DNA of 64,000 bases, from contig JAHBZQ010000001.1 in the NCBI GenBank assembly GCA_019635355.1, positions 2,914,001-2,978,000 of the forward strand, in the 5' to 3' direction. The position numbers and the translations under genes are program-made. Below are positions 1 through 7,715 of this stretch, piece after piece. The number at the start of each line of letters is the position of its first letter. The stretch's first letter is position 1. Source of the DNA: Rhizobacter sp. GTDB taxonomy: Bacteria > Pseudomonadota > Gammaproteobacteria > Burkholderiales > Burkholderiaceae_C. The notes under the pieces are model-generated. The model had not been told where the DNA came from. It was given only the letters and a program-made list of their open reading frames with translations, and searched no databases.

Positions 1-572
1 TGCTGGTGCGCGCTCCCGGTGAAGGGGCGCGACCGGGCCCGGTGATCGGCACTTACCGCGTGATGACGCCGGAAGCCGCCCGCCGTGTGGGCGGCCTGTA
101 CAGCGAGACCGAATTCGACCTGACCCGGCTGCGCCCGATGCGTTCGAAGATGGTCGAGCTGGGCCGCTCCTGCGTGCACCCGGCCTGGCGCTCGGGTGGC
201 GCGATCATGGCGCTGTGGGGTGCGCTGGCCGAATTCATGGTCCGCAACAACCTCGACACCATGATCGGTTGCGCCAGCGTCAGCATGCGCGACGGCGGCC
301 ACTACGCCGCGAGCCTCTGGGAGCAGCTGCGCCACACACATATAGCGCCGATCGAGTTGCAGGTGACGCCCCGCCTGCCCTTGCCGGTCGACGACCTGCA
401 GCACAACCTGGATGTGGAGGCGCCCGCCTTGATCAAGGGCTACCTGCGCTGTGGCGCCAAGGTGTTGGGCGCGCCCGCCTGGGACCCGGACTTCAACACC
501 GCCGACCTGCCGATGCTGATGCGCATCGATGACTTGCCCGCTCGCTACCGCAAGCATTTCTTGGGCAACTGA
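1..572 (+). CDS. GNAT-type N-acyltransferase, OlsB/hemolysin-like (5' end missing)
   Basis: The frame is open from the window edge, so the true start lies upstream; only the last ~190 residues are present. The visible part matches the C-terminal two thirds of the hemolysin-like acyltransferase family (Acetyltransf_5), which includes OlsB, the enzyme that N-acylates ornithine with 3-hydroxyacyl-ACP in ornithine-lipid synthesis. Typical traits are the segment GTYRVM, the E(L)GRSCVHPAWR strand/turn, and the final YRKHFLGN region. It is convergent with ptsH, 26 bp away. The family call is fairly secure. The precise substrate is inferred, because members of this family are often annotated only as GNAT or hemolysin. 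Confidence 0.75.
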   Translation, partial: LVRAPGEGARPGPVIGTYRVMTPEAARRVGGLYSETEFDLTRLRPMRSKMVELGRSCVHPAWRSGGAIMALWGALAEFMVRNNLDTMIGCASVSMRDGGHYAASLWEQLRHTHIAPIELQVTPRLPLPVDDLQHNLDVEAPALIKGYLRCGAKVLGAPAWDPDFNTADLPMLMRIDDLPARYRKHFLGN

Positions 573-598
573 CCCTCGGCGCCTGAGCGCCGAAGGCC

Positions 599-868
599 TC
601 ACTCGCCTTCGCCGAACTTGTCGTTGATGAGGGCGCAGAGCGCGTCCATCGCGGCCTGTTCGTCAGGCCCGGAGGTCTCGATCTCGACCTCCGCCCCCAT
701 GCCGGCCGCCAGCATCATCACGCCCATGATGCTCTTGGCATTCACGCGGCGGGCATTGCGGGTCATGAACACGTCGCTCTGAAAGCTGCCGGCCAGCTTG
801 GTCAGCTTGGCCGAGGCGCGGGCGTGCAGGCCCAGCTTATTGCTGATGCTGATGTTTGCTTTGATCAT
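599..868 (-). CDS. ptsH: Phosphocarrier protein HPr
   Basis: 89 residues, the usual HPr length. The phosphorylation site is visible as GLHARAS with His15, and the regulatory serine as AKSIMGV with Ser46. HPr takes phosphate from enzyme I and passes it to EIIA proteins; in betaproteobacteria the system is mainly regulatory. I use the ATG at 868 because it puts the active histidine at position 15; a GTG two codons upstream (874) is the alternative. The start lies inside the end of the EIIA gene (32-bp overlap), so the two are translationally coupled. Enzyme I (ptsI), which usually follows, is not downstream: the next gene is convergent. Confidence 0.95.
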   Translation of the reverse strand: MIKANISISNKLGLHARASAKLTKLAGSFQSDVFMTRNARRVNAKSIMGVMMLAAGMGAEVEIETSGPDEQAAMDALCALINDKFGEGE

Positions 869-1286
869 TGGCACCCGGTTTGTAGGCTTGGTTCTGCGGC
901 TTGGACGTGGCCACCTGCATCACGCCCTGCGTGGCCCCGGCCACCGCCCGCGCCACCACGGCGTCGAGCGGCTCGTCGGCGTAGCACAGCGAGCGCCACA
1001 GCATCGGCACGTTGACGCCGGCGATCACCTTCACATGCAAGCCGTCGGCCAGGCGCTGCGCCACGTTGCAGGGGGTGGCGCCGAAGACGTCGGTGAAGAT
1101 CACCGCATCGGGCTCGCTCACGTCCGCCAGCAGCTCGCGCGCCTTGGCTTCGATGTCTTCCACCGACTGGTCGGGCAGCACGTCGAGTGCCTGCAGGCGC
1201 CCGCCGCAATCGGGAAAGGTGTGCTGAGCCACGGCCTTCAGCGAAGACGCAAGCGGCGCATGGGCAATGATCAGCAGGCCGGGCAT
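837..1286 (-). CDS. PTS mannose-type EIIA component
   Basis: 149 residues with the EIIA-Man fold. The N-terminal strand LLIIAHAPLA carries His9, the expected phosphohistidine, and the block IFTDVFGATPCNVAQRL is the family's conserved central motif. The C-terminal ~20 residues (from about 128) are polar, rich in Gln/His/Lys, and look like a disordered tail that arises because the gene runs over the HPr start. No EIIB/EIIC genes are present, so this is probably the regulatory relay EIIA that is paired with HPr in Burkholderiales rather than part of a sugar permease. In relatives gshB often lies just upstream; here the upstream gene is an MFS transporter. Confidence 0.9.
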   Translation of the reverse strand: MPGLLIIAHAPLASSLKAVAQHTFPDCGGRLQALDVLPDQSVEDIEAKARELLADVSEPDAVIFTDVFGATPCNVAQRLADGLHVKVIAGVNVPMLWRSLCYADEPLDAVVARAVAGATQGVMQVATSKPQNQAYKPGANDQSKHQHQQ

Positions 1287-1308
1287 GGTGGGGCGATTAT
1301 GAGAGGGT

Positions 1309-2565
1309 TCACCGCGCCGTCACGGCGGCCGTGACGGCCAGCTTGGGCTCGCGTCGCCACAAAAACCACAGATAAGACAGGCTGCAGCACACCGCCAACA
1401 ACGCAAACGCCCCCTGGTACGCCGACACCGTGCTCCACCCGGTGGCCACCAGAGCGTCGATCACCGCGCCCATCGTCCACTGCAGGGTGAACACGCCAGC
1501 GAAGATGACAAGGTTGTAGGCCGACAGCGCCCGCCCCGCCAGCGACGCGGGAAAGGCCTGCCCGATGGCCGGCTGCGACAGCGACACGAAGGTGCTCGAC
1601 ACGCAGAAAAGCCCCCACAGCCACGCCGTCGCCTCGGAGCCCGCCACCACGCCCGCCCAGAGCGCCAGGATCGGCACGGTCATGCCCCGCGCAATGAGGC
1701 CGTGCGCCGTCCAGCCGCGGGCGTAGAGGCGCGGCACCAGGAAGCCCCAGGCCATGAAGGCGAGGAGCATCGCGACATTGATGCCGAACAGCCCGGCCGC
1801 CGTTTCGCCCGGCGACCACCCGCAGACACGCGTCAGCCACGGCCCGATCCAGAGCGATTGCAGCGCCACCATGCCCCCGTACTGGAAGAAGCCCATCGGC
1901 AGGTAGCGCCGGAACACCGGGTGCCGGAACACCTCGCCGTAGCCGCCCGTGGCCACCGGCAAAGGCGCGTCTTCCAGCCGGTCGGGCGGCACGGCGCGGG
2001 CGATGAAGACCATCGCGACCACAAAGAAGAGTGCCAGCGCCCAGAACAGGCCGCGCCAGCCCAGCAGCGGCATCAGCCACTGCACAGGCAAGGTCGAGGC
2101 GATCAGCCCCAGCGAGCCCGTCATCAGCATCCAGGAGTTGGCCCGCATCTGCGTCGTCGGCGTGAAGTTGCGGCGGAAGCTCGTCATCGGCGCCATCAGG
2201 CAGGCGCTGACGCCCACGCCGATCAGCGCGCGGGCGACGGTGAGCGCCATGAAGCTGTCGGCCAGCGCAAACGCGCCGCACCCGACGACCGCCACCGCCA
2301 GGAACACCAGCAGCACGCGCTTCGGGCCGTAACGGTCGAGCGCGCTGCCGAGCGGCAGCTGCATCGCCGCGAAGCCGAGGAAGTACGCCCCGGCCAGCAG
2401 GCCCAGTTCGCTGGCGGTGAGCTGCAACTCGGCACTGAAGGCCGGGGCCAGCGTCGCCACCACGCCCCGCACCAGCGCGGAGGGGAAATAGGCAAAGGCA
2501 AAGCTCAGGAACACCAGCGTCGCCGTGCGGGCCGGCAGGTTCGTCGAAACAGTGGGCGCGTTCAT
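1309..2565 (-). CDS. MFS transporter
   Basis: 418 residues with about twelve hydrophobic segments. The MFS signature between helices 2 and 3 is seen as GSALDRYGPKRVLL near residue 80. Start ATG at 2565 overlaps the stop of the upstream lipoprotein gene by four bases (ATGA), so the two are co-translated. A longer open frame runs further upstream but overlaps the lipoprotein and lacks homology-like features. The substrate cannot be told from the sequence; the family includes drug and organic-acid exporters and importers. Acts in the inner membrane. Confidence 0.85.
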   Translation of the reverse strand: MNAPTVSTNLPARTATLVFLSFAFAYFPSALVRGVVATLAPAFSAELQLTASELGLLAGAYFLGFAAMQLPLGSALDRYGPKRVLLVFLAVAVVGCGAFALADSFMALTVARALIGVGVSACLMAPMTSFRRNFTPTTQMRANSWMLMTGSLGLIASTLPVQWLMPLLGWRGLFWALALFFVVAMVFIARAVPPDRLEDAPLPVATGGYGEVFRHPVFRRYLPMGFFQYGGMVALQSLWIGPWLTRVCGWSPGETAAGLFGINVAMLLAFMAWGFLVPRLYARGWTAHGLIARGMTVPILALWAGVVAGSEATAWLWGLFCVSSTFVSLSQPAIGQAFPASLAGRALSAYNLVIFAGVFTLQWTMGAVIDALVATGWSTVSAYQGAFALLAVCCSLSYLWFLWRREPKLAVTAAVTAR

Positions 2566-3113
2566 GGGCGCAGCTTCAGACCGTCGAAAAACGTGGCCAC
2601 CGCCTCGGCGTCGAGCGACTTGCCCATCGCCGTCGCCTGGTACACCCGGGTGCCGTGGGCGAAGAAGCCGCTTTCCAACCGCACCGCCTCGCCACCCGGC
2701 AGGCGGCCCTGCACCTGCACCCGCTCGGCTTGCGGGTTGGGTGTCATGCCGGTGAGGCGCATCGGGCCGGCCACCGTCGACGTGCCGCCCAGGTTGCCAG
2801 CGCTCGAAGCCCGCAGATCCTGCAGCGCCTGCGTCACCTTGGCCGGGTCGACCACGTCGGCAAAGGCCAGCGCCCAGGTCACGTCGCCAGCACGGCAGGC
2901 CACGAGCACCATGCGCACCCGCGCCCCGGCCAGGCTGACCATGCGGGCGTCGGTCGTGGGCTTGCAGGGGAACATGGCGACGGCGTGGCTGTCTTCGGGC
3001 TGGATCTCGCGCCAGTCGAGCGAGGGCGCACACCCCGTCAACACCGCCCCCACCCACCCCAACGACAGCACCCATGCGGCTCTGCGTCCGCAAAGAAGGT
3101 GAGACAACTGCAT
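2562..3113 (-). CDS. Predicted lipoprotein of unknown function
   Basis: 183 residues. The N terminus has a basic stretch, a hydrophobic core and the lipobox LTGC with Cys28 as the lipidation site, so export and lipid anchoring are expected. The mature part contains a repeated theme of small strands (residues ~60-180) without motifs I recognise; the composition suggests a soluble periplasmic domain. The ATG at 3113 was chosen because it places the signal peptide at the very N terminus; the reading frame is open further upstream but that part overlaps the divergent CoA transferase. It is translationally coupled to the MFS gene, so it probably assists that transporter or shares its regulation. 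Confidence 0.75.
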   Translation of the reverse strand: MQLSHLLCGRRAAWVLSLGWVGAVLTGCAPSLDWREIQPEDSHAVAMFPCKPTTDARMVSLAGARVRMVLVACRAGDVTWALAFADVVDPAKVTQALQDLRASSAGNLGGTSTVAGPMRLTGMTPNPQAERVQVQGRLPGGEAVRLESGFFAHGTRVYQATAMGKSLDAEAVATFFDGLKLRP

Positions 3114-3150
3114 CGGGGCATTATCAAACGGGGTGAATGACAATCTTTGG

Positions 3151-4416
3151 ATGAGCACCACCCCAGCGTCCTCCGCCCCGACCTCTGCGCTGCCGCTCGC
3201 CGGCATCCGCGTTCTCGACCTCTCCCGCGTGCTCGCCGGCCCCTGGTGCACGCAGACCCTGGCCGACCTCGGCGCCGACGTCATCAAGATCGAGCGCCCG
3301 ATGAAAAACGGCGTGGGCGGCGACGACACCCGCGGCTGGGGCCCGCCCTTCCTGAAGGACCGCGACGGGGCCGACACCGCCGAAGCCGCCTATTACCTCG
3401 GCACCAACCGCAACAAGCGCTCGGTCACGGTCGACATCGCCACCGCCGAGGGTCAGGCGCTGATCCGCCAGATGGCCGCGCAGTGCGACGTGTTCATCGA
3501 GAACTTCAAGGTGGGCGACATGGCCCGCTACGGGCTCGATGCCGACACGCTGCGCAAGCTCTACCCCCGCCTCGTCTACTGCTCCGTCACCGGTTTCGGC
3601 CAGACCGGCCCCTACCGCGAGCGGGCCGGCTACGACTACGCCATCCAGGGCATGGGCGGCCTGATGAGCGTGACCGGCGAGCGCGACGACCTGCCCGGCG
3701 GCGGCCCGCAAAAGGTGGGCGTGGCGGTGGCCGATCTCTTCACCGGCATGTACGCCACCGTCGCCATCCTCGCCGCCCTGCGCCACCGCGACGCCACCGG
3801 CAAGGGCCAGGTGGTCGACATGGCCTTGCTCGACACCCAGGTCGCGATGCTCGCCAACCTCGGCGCCAACTACCTCACCACCGGCGTCGCGCCCAAGCGC
3901 ATCGGCAACGCGCACCAGAACATCGTGCCGTATCAGGTGTTCGAGACGGCCGACGGCCACCTGATCCTGGCGGTGGGCAACGACAGCCAGTACGCCAAGT
4001 TCTGCGACGTGGCCGGCCGGCCCGACCTCGCCCAAGACCCACGCTTCATCAAGAACGCCGACCGCGTGCGCCACCGGGCGACGCTCGTGCCGCTGCTGGC
4101 CGAGATCCTCAAGACCCGCAAGAAACACGACTGGCTCAGCGCCCTCGAAGCCGCCAAGGTGCCGTGCGGCGCCATCAACGACCTCGGCGAAGTGTTCGCT
4201 GACCCTCACGTGCAGTCGCGCGGCATGACGGTCGCGATGCCGCACCCGCTGACCGACGCGCTCAAGCTCGTGGCCAGCCCGATGAAGCTCTCGGCCACGC
4301 CGGTGCAGTACCGCCGGCCGCCGCCGCTGCTGGGCCAGCACACCGACGAGGTGCTGCAGGAATTCGGCATCGGCGAGGCCGAGCGCGCCCGCCTGCGCGA
4401 GAGCGGCACGCTCTAG
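3151..4416 (+). CDS. CaiB/BaiF family CoA transferase
   Basis: 421 residues, a typical length for class III CoA transferases, which move CoA between carboxylic acids through an aspartyl-CoA anhydride. The N-terminal block GIRVLDLSRVLAGPWCTQ, the KIERP motif, and the segment AGYDYAIQGMGGLMS carrying the likely catalytic Asp (about residue 162) are all present. ATG at 3151 fits the family start better than the in-frame GTG at 3133. Substrate is unknown; relatives act on formyl-, carnitinyl-, succinyl- or arylacetyl-CoA. The stop codon TAG is part of the CTAG direct repeat that borders the inverted-repeat element downstream, so the element has inserted exactly at the gene end. Confidence 0.92.
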   Translation: MSTTPASSAPTSALPLAGIRVLDLSRVLAGPWCTQTLADLGADVIKIERPMKNGVGGDDTRGWGPPFLKDRDGADTAEAAYYLGTNRNKRSVTVDIATAEGQALIRQMAAQCDVFIENFKVGDMARYGLDADTLRKLYPRLVYCSVTGFGQTGPYRERAGYDYAIQGMGGLMSVTGERDDLPGGGPQKVGVAVADLFTGMYATVAILAALRHRDATGKGQVVDMALLDTQVAMLANLGANYLTTGVAPKRIGNAHQNIVPYQVFETADGHLILAVGNDSQYAKFCDVAGRPDLAQDPRFIKNADRVRHRATLVPLLAEILKTRKKHDWLSALEAAKVPCGAINDLGEVFADPHVQSRGMTVAMPHPLTDALKLVASPMKLSATPVQYRRPPPLLGQHTDEVLQEFGIGEAERARLRESGTL

Positions 4417-4684
4417 GGCCTGTTCACACTAAATGAGCACCCACGCCGAGGCCTGAAGGCGTGGGCGGCAAGGCGCAGCGGAGGCCGTGTGCCCGTGGCA
4501 CACAACGACGCTGCAACGCCGCCGCACGCGCCTTCAGGCCTCGGCCCTTCGGGTGATCTCAGCAAAAGCCCGCCCACAGCGTTGCAAATGCTCGCTGTAG
4601 CAAGTGCTACAGCTGCGCTTTGCGCCTCGTTGGCGGGCTTTTGTTGAGTCACGTGGGTGCTCATTTAGTGTGAACAGGCCCTAG
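4413..4684. mobile_element. 264-bp MITE-like palindromic element flanked by CTAG direct repeats
   Basis: Bases 4417-4445 and 4652-4680 are perfect 29-bp inverted repeats beginning GGCCTGTTCACACTAAAT, and both are bordered outside by CTAG (4413-4416 and 4681-4684), which looks like a target-site duplication. Inside are two further palindromic blocks: a GCCGAGGCCTGAAGGCG arm near 4446 answered by its complement near 4525, and an AGCAAAAGCCCGCC arm near 4562 answered near 4632, the latter enclosing a small hairpin (CTGTAG/CTACAG). No transposase is encoded; an 83-codon frame on the minus strand is just a by-product. CTAG target preference is known for IS5-family elements, so a non-autonomous relative of such an element is an inference. 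Confidence 0.75.
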
Positions 4685-4733
4685 CCCGATCTCCGCGTTT
4701 TCCCCCGCAAAAGCAGGCCCCGCAACGCCCCCT

Positions 4734-4761
4734 CGCTCCGGGGGAGCGGCGGTCTTCTTTT
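4734..4761 (+). terminator. Possible terminator hairpin
   Basis: CGCTCC (4734-4739) and GGAGCG (4743-4748) form a six-base stem with a G-rich loop, followed by a pyrimidine-rich run ending in four T. It would stop plus-strand transcripts coming from the CoA transferase or the palindromic element before the next gene. The stem is short and the T run is interrupted, so this is weak. Confidence 0.35.
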
Positions 4762-4824
4762 GTCACAACCTGCCCCAGTCCAGGGACACTTCGGATGTCA
4801 ACTTTTTGCCACCCAGTGACAAAA
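4758..4824. promoter_or_regulatory. 9-bp inverted repeat upstream of the kinase-like gene
   Basis: TTTTGTCAC at 4758-4766 and its exact complement GTGACAAAA at 4816-4824 lie 49 bases apart, the second copy about 20 bases before the start codon at 4844. It could be a pair of operator half-sites or a long-loop hairpin in the leader. Nothing else recognisable is in 4685-4843. Confidence 0.3.
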
Positions 4825-4843
4825 ACTGTAAGCCGAGGCCCCC

Positions 4844-5983
4844 ATGGACATGACCGAACTCAAACGCGCGCCGGAAGCGACTGCGCCCCTCGCCCCCGAG
4901 GACACCGCCGTCGAGCACGACCATTGGCGTGAGGTCGTGGGCGAGATGAGCGCCGAGATCGCCGGCCCGCTCACCGCCGCCCTGGAGCGTGTGCAAACGC
5001 TCGCCAGCACCGGCCGCATCGACCGTTCCAGCCTGCGTTCGCTGGGCGAAGAGATCCAGCGTGCCCGCGAGATCAGCATGTCGGGCCAGCAGATCGCCCG
5101 CCTCGCCTCCGGCCGCCTGCGCCAGACCCCCGAGCGCCTGGCGCTCACCGAGACGCTGAAAGACGTGCTCACCCAGCGCCACCGCGAAACCCAAGCCCGC
5201 GGCATCCACATCAAGCAGGTGCTGCGGCCGGCCGAGGTGGTGGTCGACGCCTCGCTGCTCTTCAGCCTGCTCAACACCCAGCTGACCTGGGCGATGGAGC
5301 ACGCCCGCTCCAACATCGAATTCCGCATCGACATCAAGACCTGGCCCGCCCATGCACGCCTGGCCACGCGCTTTGCGGTGCGCCCGGCCGATCAGCAGGC
5401 CGACACTGAATGGAGCCCGAGCCAGCTCGACTCCATGACCTGGCGCCTGGTCGAGCAGACCGCATGGACCATGGGCCTGCCCATCGAGCGCAAGCTCGAA
5501 GGCCACGAGGTGCACCTGACGATCGAATTTCCGCGCACCGTGAGCGACCAGCTCGAAGGCATGAGCGCCATCGAACTCGACCAGGGTTTTTCGCCCTCGC
5601 TGCAAAGCAAGCCGCTGGTGGGCAGCCAGGTGCTGGTGGTCGCCTCGCGGCGCGACGTGCGGGTGCAGATCCGCGACGCGATCCGCAACATGGGCCTGAT
5701 CGTCGACTTCGTGAACTCGGTCGACGAGGCGCGCGACTTCTGCCGCGGCGGCCTGCCGCATGCGATCGTCATCGAATCGGTGCTGCGCGGCGAACGCTTC
5801 AACGAGATGCGCCGTGAGATCGACGCCGAAGGCGCCGAGGTGGTGTTCATCGAGATCATCGAAGAGGGCAACACCTTCGAGATCTCGGGCTTCGGCGGCC
5901 TCAGCATGGCGCGTGTGGGGCGCGATGCGATCCTGACCTCGTTGCCCTCTGCGCTGATGTTCGAGCTGGCGAAAACCGTCTGA
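4844..5983 (+). CDS. Degenerate histidine-kinase/receiver-like protein
   Basis: 379 residues. The N-terminal 120 residues resemble a HisKA dimerisation region, but the place where a kinase has its HExRTPL box reads MSAEIAGPLTAAL, without a histidine. The middle (about 125-245) has the layout of a HATPase domain, including VDASLLFSLLNTQLTWAMEHA where an N box would be, yet no glycine-rich G boxes. From about residue 260 there is a receiver-like domain (SQVLVVASRRDVRVQIRDAI) in which the phospho-acceptor position reads VIES, with Glu311 in place of Asp. It therefore looks like a catalytically inactive signalling scaffold. Single gene; no partner kinase adjacent. Role unknown. Confidence 0.6.
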   Translation: MDMTELKRAPEATAPLAPEDTAVEHDHWREVVGEMSAEIAGPLTAALERVQTLASTGRIDRSSLRSLGEEIQRAREISMSGQQIARLASGRLRQTPERLALTETLKDVLTQRHRETQARGIHIKQVLRPAEVVVDASLLFSLLNTQLTWAMEHARSNIEFRIDIKTWPAHARLATRFAVRPADQQADTEWSPSQLDSMTWRLVEQTAWTMGLPIERKLEGHEVHLTIEFPRTVSDQLEGMSAIELDQGFSPSLQSKPLVGSQVLVVASRRDVRVQIRDAIRNMGLIVDFVNSVDEARDFCRGGLPHAIVIESVLRGERFNEMRREIDAEGAEVVFIEIIEEGNTFEISGFGGLSMARVGRDAILTSLPSALMFELAKTV

Positions 5984-5986
5984 TCT

Positions 5987-6676
5987 CTACTTCAGAGAAC
6001 CGAAGACTTTCTTGAGGATCGCGCTGCCGGTGCCGACCGGGTCGGCGCGGATCTTCTTCTCCTCTTCGCCAATCATCAGATAGAGGCCATCGAGCGCCTT
6101 GCCCGTCACGTAGGACTGGATGTTGGCGTTCTCCTCCTTCAGGAGACCGAAGCTCGCCGCCTTCGAGGCCACCGCGTTGTAGCGCGCGGCGAGCTTCACG
6201 CGCTCGGTCGCCTTCTGCACGATCGGCAGGAATTTCACCGAGAGCGGCTCGCGCGTCTTGGTGGCGAAGAACTGCGTCACCGCGTTGTCGCCGCCGGTGA
6301 GCAGCTGTTTGGCATCTTCCACGCTCATCGCCTTCACCGCGTTCACCAGCAAGGCTTTGGCCTCGGGCACGGCCGCTTCGGCGGCGCGGTTCATCGAGAC
6401 TTCCAGCTCTTCGATTCGCTTGCGCTGGCCGGTGGCCTTGAGGAAACCCGCCACGTCTTGCAGGAAATCGGGCAAGGGGATGCGCACCTTGGGGTTGCCG
6501 AGAAAACCGTCGGTCTTGCCCAGCAGGCCGACCGCCGCCACCGCACCACGCTCCAGCGCCGCGCGGATGCCGGCCGCCGCATCGGTCTCCGACAGCCAGC
6601 TCGCCTGCACCGGCACCCACACGCTGCCGCCCGCGGCCATCACGCCCACGGCCTTCACCAGTTGTCTGCGTTTCAT
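5987..6676 (-). CDS. DUF4197 family protein, exported
   Basis: 229 residues. The first ~30 residues form a signal peptide (MKRRQLVKAVGVMAAGGSVW...), possibly twin-arginine-like only in its RR pair. The rest matches DUF4197: the GIRAALERGAVAAVGLLGKTDGFLGN opening, the KVRIPLP stretch, and the C-terminal GLYLMIGEEEKKIRADPVGTGSAILKKVFG block. The family is widespread in Proteobacteria, periplasmic or lipoprotein, and without a known function. It is convergent with the preceding gene (three bases apart) and lies 23 bp downstream of the LysR gene on the same strand, so it may share that transcript. Confidence 0.85.
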   Translation of the reverse strand: MKRRQLVKAVGVMAAGGSVWVPVQASWLSETDAAAGIRAALERGAVAAVGLLGKTDGFLGNPKVRIPLPDFLQDVAGFLKATGQRKRIEELEVSMNRAAEAAVPEAKALLVNAVKAMSVEDAKQLLTGGDNAVTQFFATKTREPLSVKFLPIVQKATERVKLAARYNAVASKAASFGLLKEENANIQSYVTGKALDGLYLMIGEEEKKIRADPVGTGSAILKKVFGSLK

Positions 6677-6699
6677 CGACTGCTCCTGATCGAAATCGT

Positions 6700-7617
6700 C
6701 TACTTCGTGGATCTTCCCACCACCCGGGCGTGCTTGGCCTCGTTGGCAAAGGCCAACGCCGCATCGACCACCGCTTCGATCTGCCGCGACTGCGGATCGG
6801 GCCGAAAGCTCGCGAACACCGGCAGCGGCAGCAACTCGTGTTCGCACCCCAGGATCTTCAGAGCCCGGTTCGGCCGTAGGCGTTCCGCCGCGGCACGCGG
6901 CAGCGTCGCGATGCCGAAGCCGGCCTCCACCAGCTGCGTCATCGCCGAGATCGACGAGATGGTGTGCACACGCGGGGGCGCCACCTCATCGCGACGGAAG
7001 AGGTCCATCAGCGCCACATGCGGCTGCGAGCCGCGCTGGAAGGTGAGCAGGTCGTATTGCGCCAGTTGGGCGAGGCTGTAGCGCGGGCGCTTGTGCACCG
7101 TGGGGTTGCCGACGAAGGCCATCTCCATCGACGCGAGCGTGCGCACCCGCACGCCCTCATGCGACGCCGGGGCGGCGGCGAACACCAGGTCGAGCGTGCC
7201 GCGGCGCACCAGCTCCTGCAGCATCGGCGTGGTTTCGACCGAGAGCTCCAGCTCGAGCAGCGGCAGGTCGGCGCGCAGCTTCTCGATCCACGGCATCAGC
7301 CATGAGTGCAGCACCGATTCGATGCTGCCGATGCGCAGCGTGACCGGCGCCGCCGCCAGGCCACCCGAGCCCATTTCCTCCTTCAGTTCGCGCTGCAGGG
7401 CCAGCAGTTTCTCGGCGTAGTGCAGGAAGCGCGTGCCGGCGATGGTGAGCTTGAACTGCTTGTCGCGCCGGTCCAGCAGCATGGTGCCCAGCTCTTCTTC
7501 GAGCCCGGCCACGCGGCTCGACATCGCCGACTGCGTGATCGACAGTTTCTCGGCGGCTCGCGAGACGCTCCTGAGCGTGGCCACCCAGTAGAAGGCTTCG
7601 ACGAATCTCAGGTTCAT
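6700..7617 (-). CDS. LysR-family transcriptional regulator
   Basis: 305 residues. The N-terminal winged helix-turn-helix is clear: LRFVEAFYWVATLRSVSRAAEKLSITQSAMSSRVAGLEEELG, followed by the linker helix and a substrate-binding domain (about 90-290). It is divergent from the D-glutamate cyclase/TRAP/oxoprolinase genes, the classic arrangement for a LysR regulator and the operon it controls, and a good inverted repeat lies between them. The ligand is unknown but may be pyroglutamate or a related acid carried by the TRAP system. Confidence 0.93.
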   Translation of the reverse strand: MNLRFVEAFYWVATLRSVSRAAEKLSITQSAMSSRVAGLEEELGTMLLDRRDKQFKLTIAGTRFLHYAEKLLALQRELKEEMGSGGLAAAPVTLRIGSIESVLHSWLMPWIEKLRADLPLLELELSVETTPMLQELVRRGTLDLVFAAAPASHEGVRVRTLASMEMAFVGNPTVHKRPRYSLAQLAQYDLLTFQRGSQPHVALMDLFRRDEVAPPRVHTISSISAMTQLVEAGFGIATLPRAAAERLRPNRALKILGCEHELLPLPVFASFRPDPQSRQIEAVVDAALAFANEAKHARVVGRSTK

Positions 7618-7638
7618 GGCGGATTCCTTTCCCGCGCA

Positions 7639-7657
7639 TCATCGAAAAAATCGATGA
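7639..7657. promoter_or_regulatory. Likely LysR operator
   Basis: TCATCGA and TCGATGA form a perfect 7-bp inverted repeat around five A residues, giving the TCA-N13-TGA symmetry of LysR sites. It sits 22 bp from the regulator's start and 59 bp before the start of the divergent operon, the usual place for an autoregulatory recognition site. Seen in the sequence; its binding by this regulator is inferred. Confidence 0.6.
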
Positions 7658-7715
7658 GGCCAGCAAGAAAAATCTCGTTTGCCCGGCACCGCCCCGATCG
7701 AAACAATGCCCCGTC

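Noticed and set aside
1309..3093. A single 594-codon frame joining the lipoprotein region to the MFS transporter
   Set aside because: The upstream half is the wrong frame of the lipoprotein gene; the ATGA overlap at 2562-2565 defines two separate genes.
3124..4341. 405-codon minus-strand frame over the CoA transferase
   Set aside because: Composition (Gly/His/Val/Arg repeats) is typical of the antisense frame of a high-GC gene, and the CoA transferase on the plus strand is clear.
4413..4664. 83-codon minus-strand frame within the palindromic element
   Set aside because: It spans the palindromes and has no recognisable domain or ribosome site; considered incidental.
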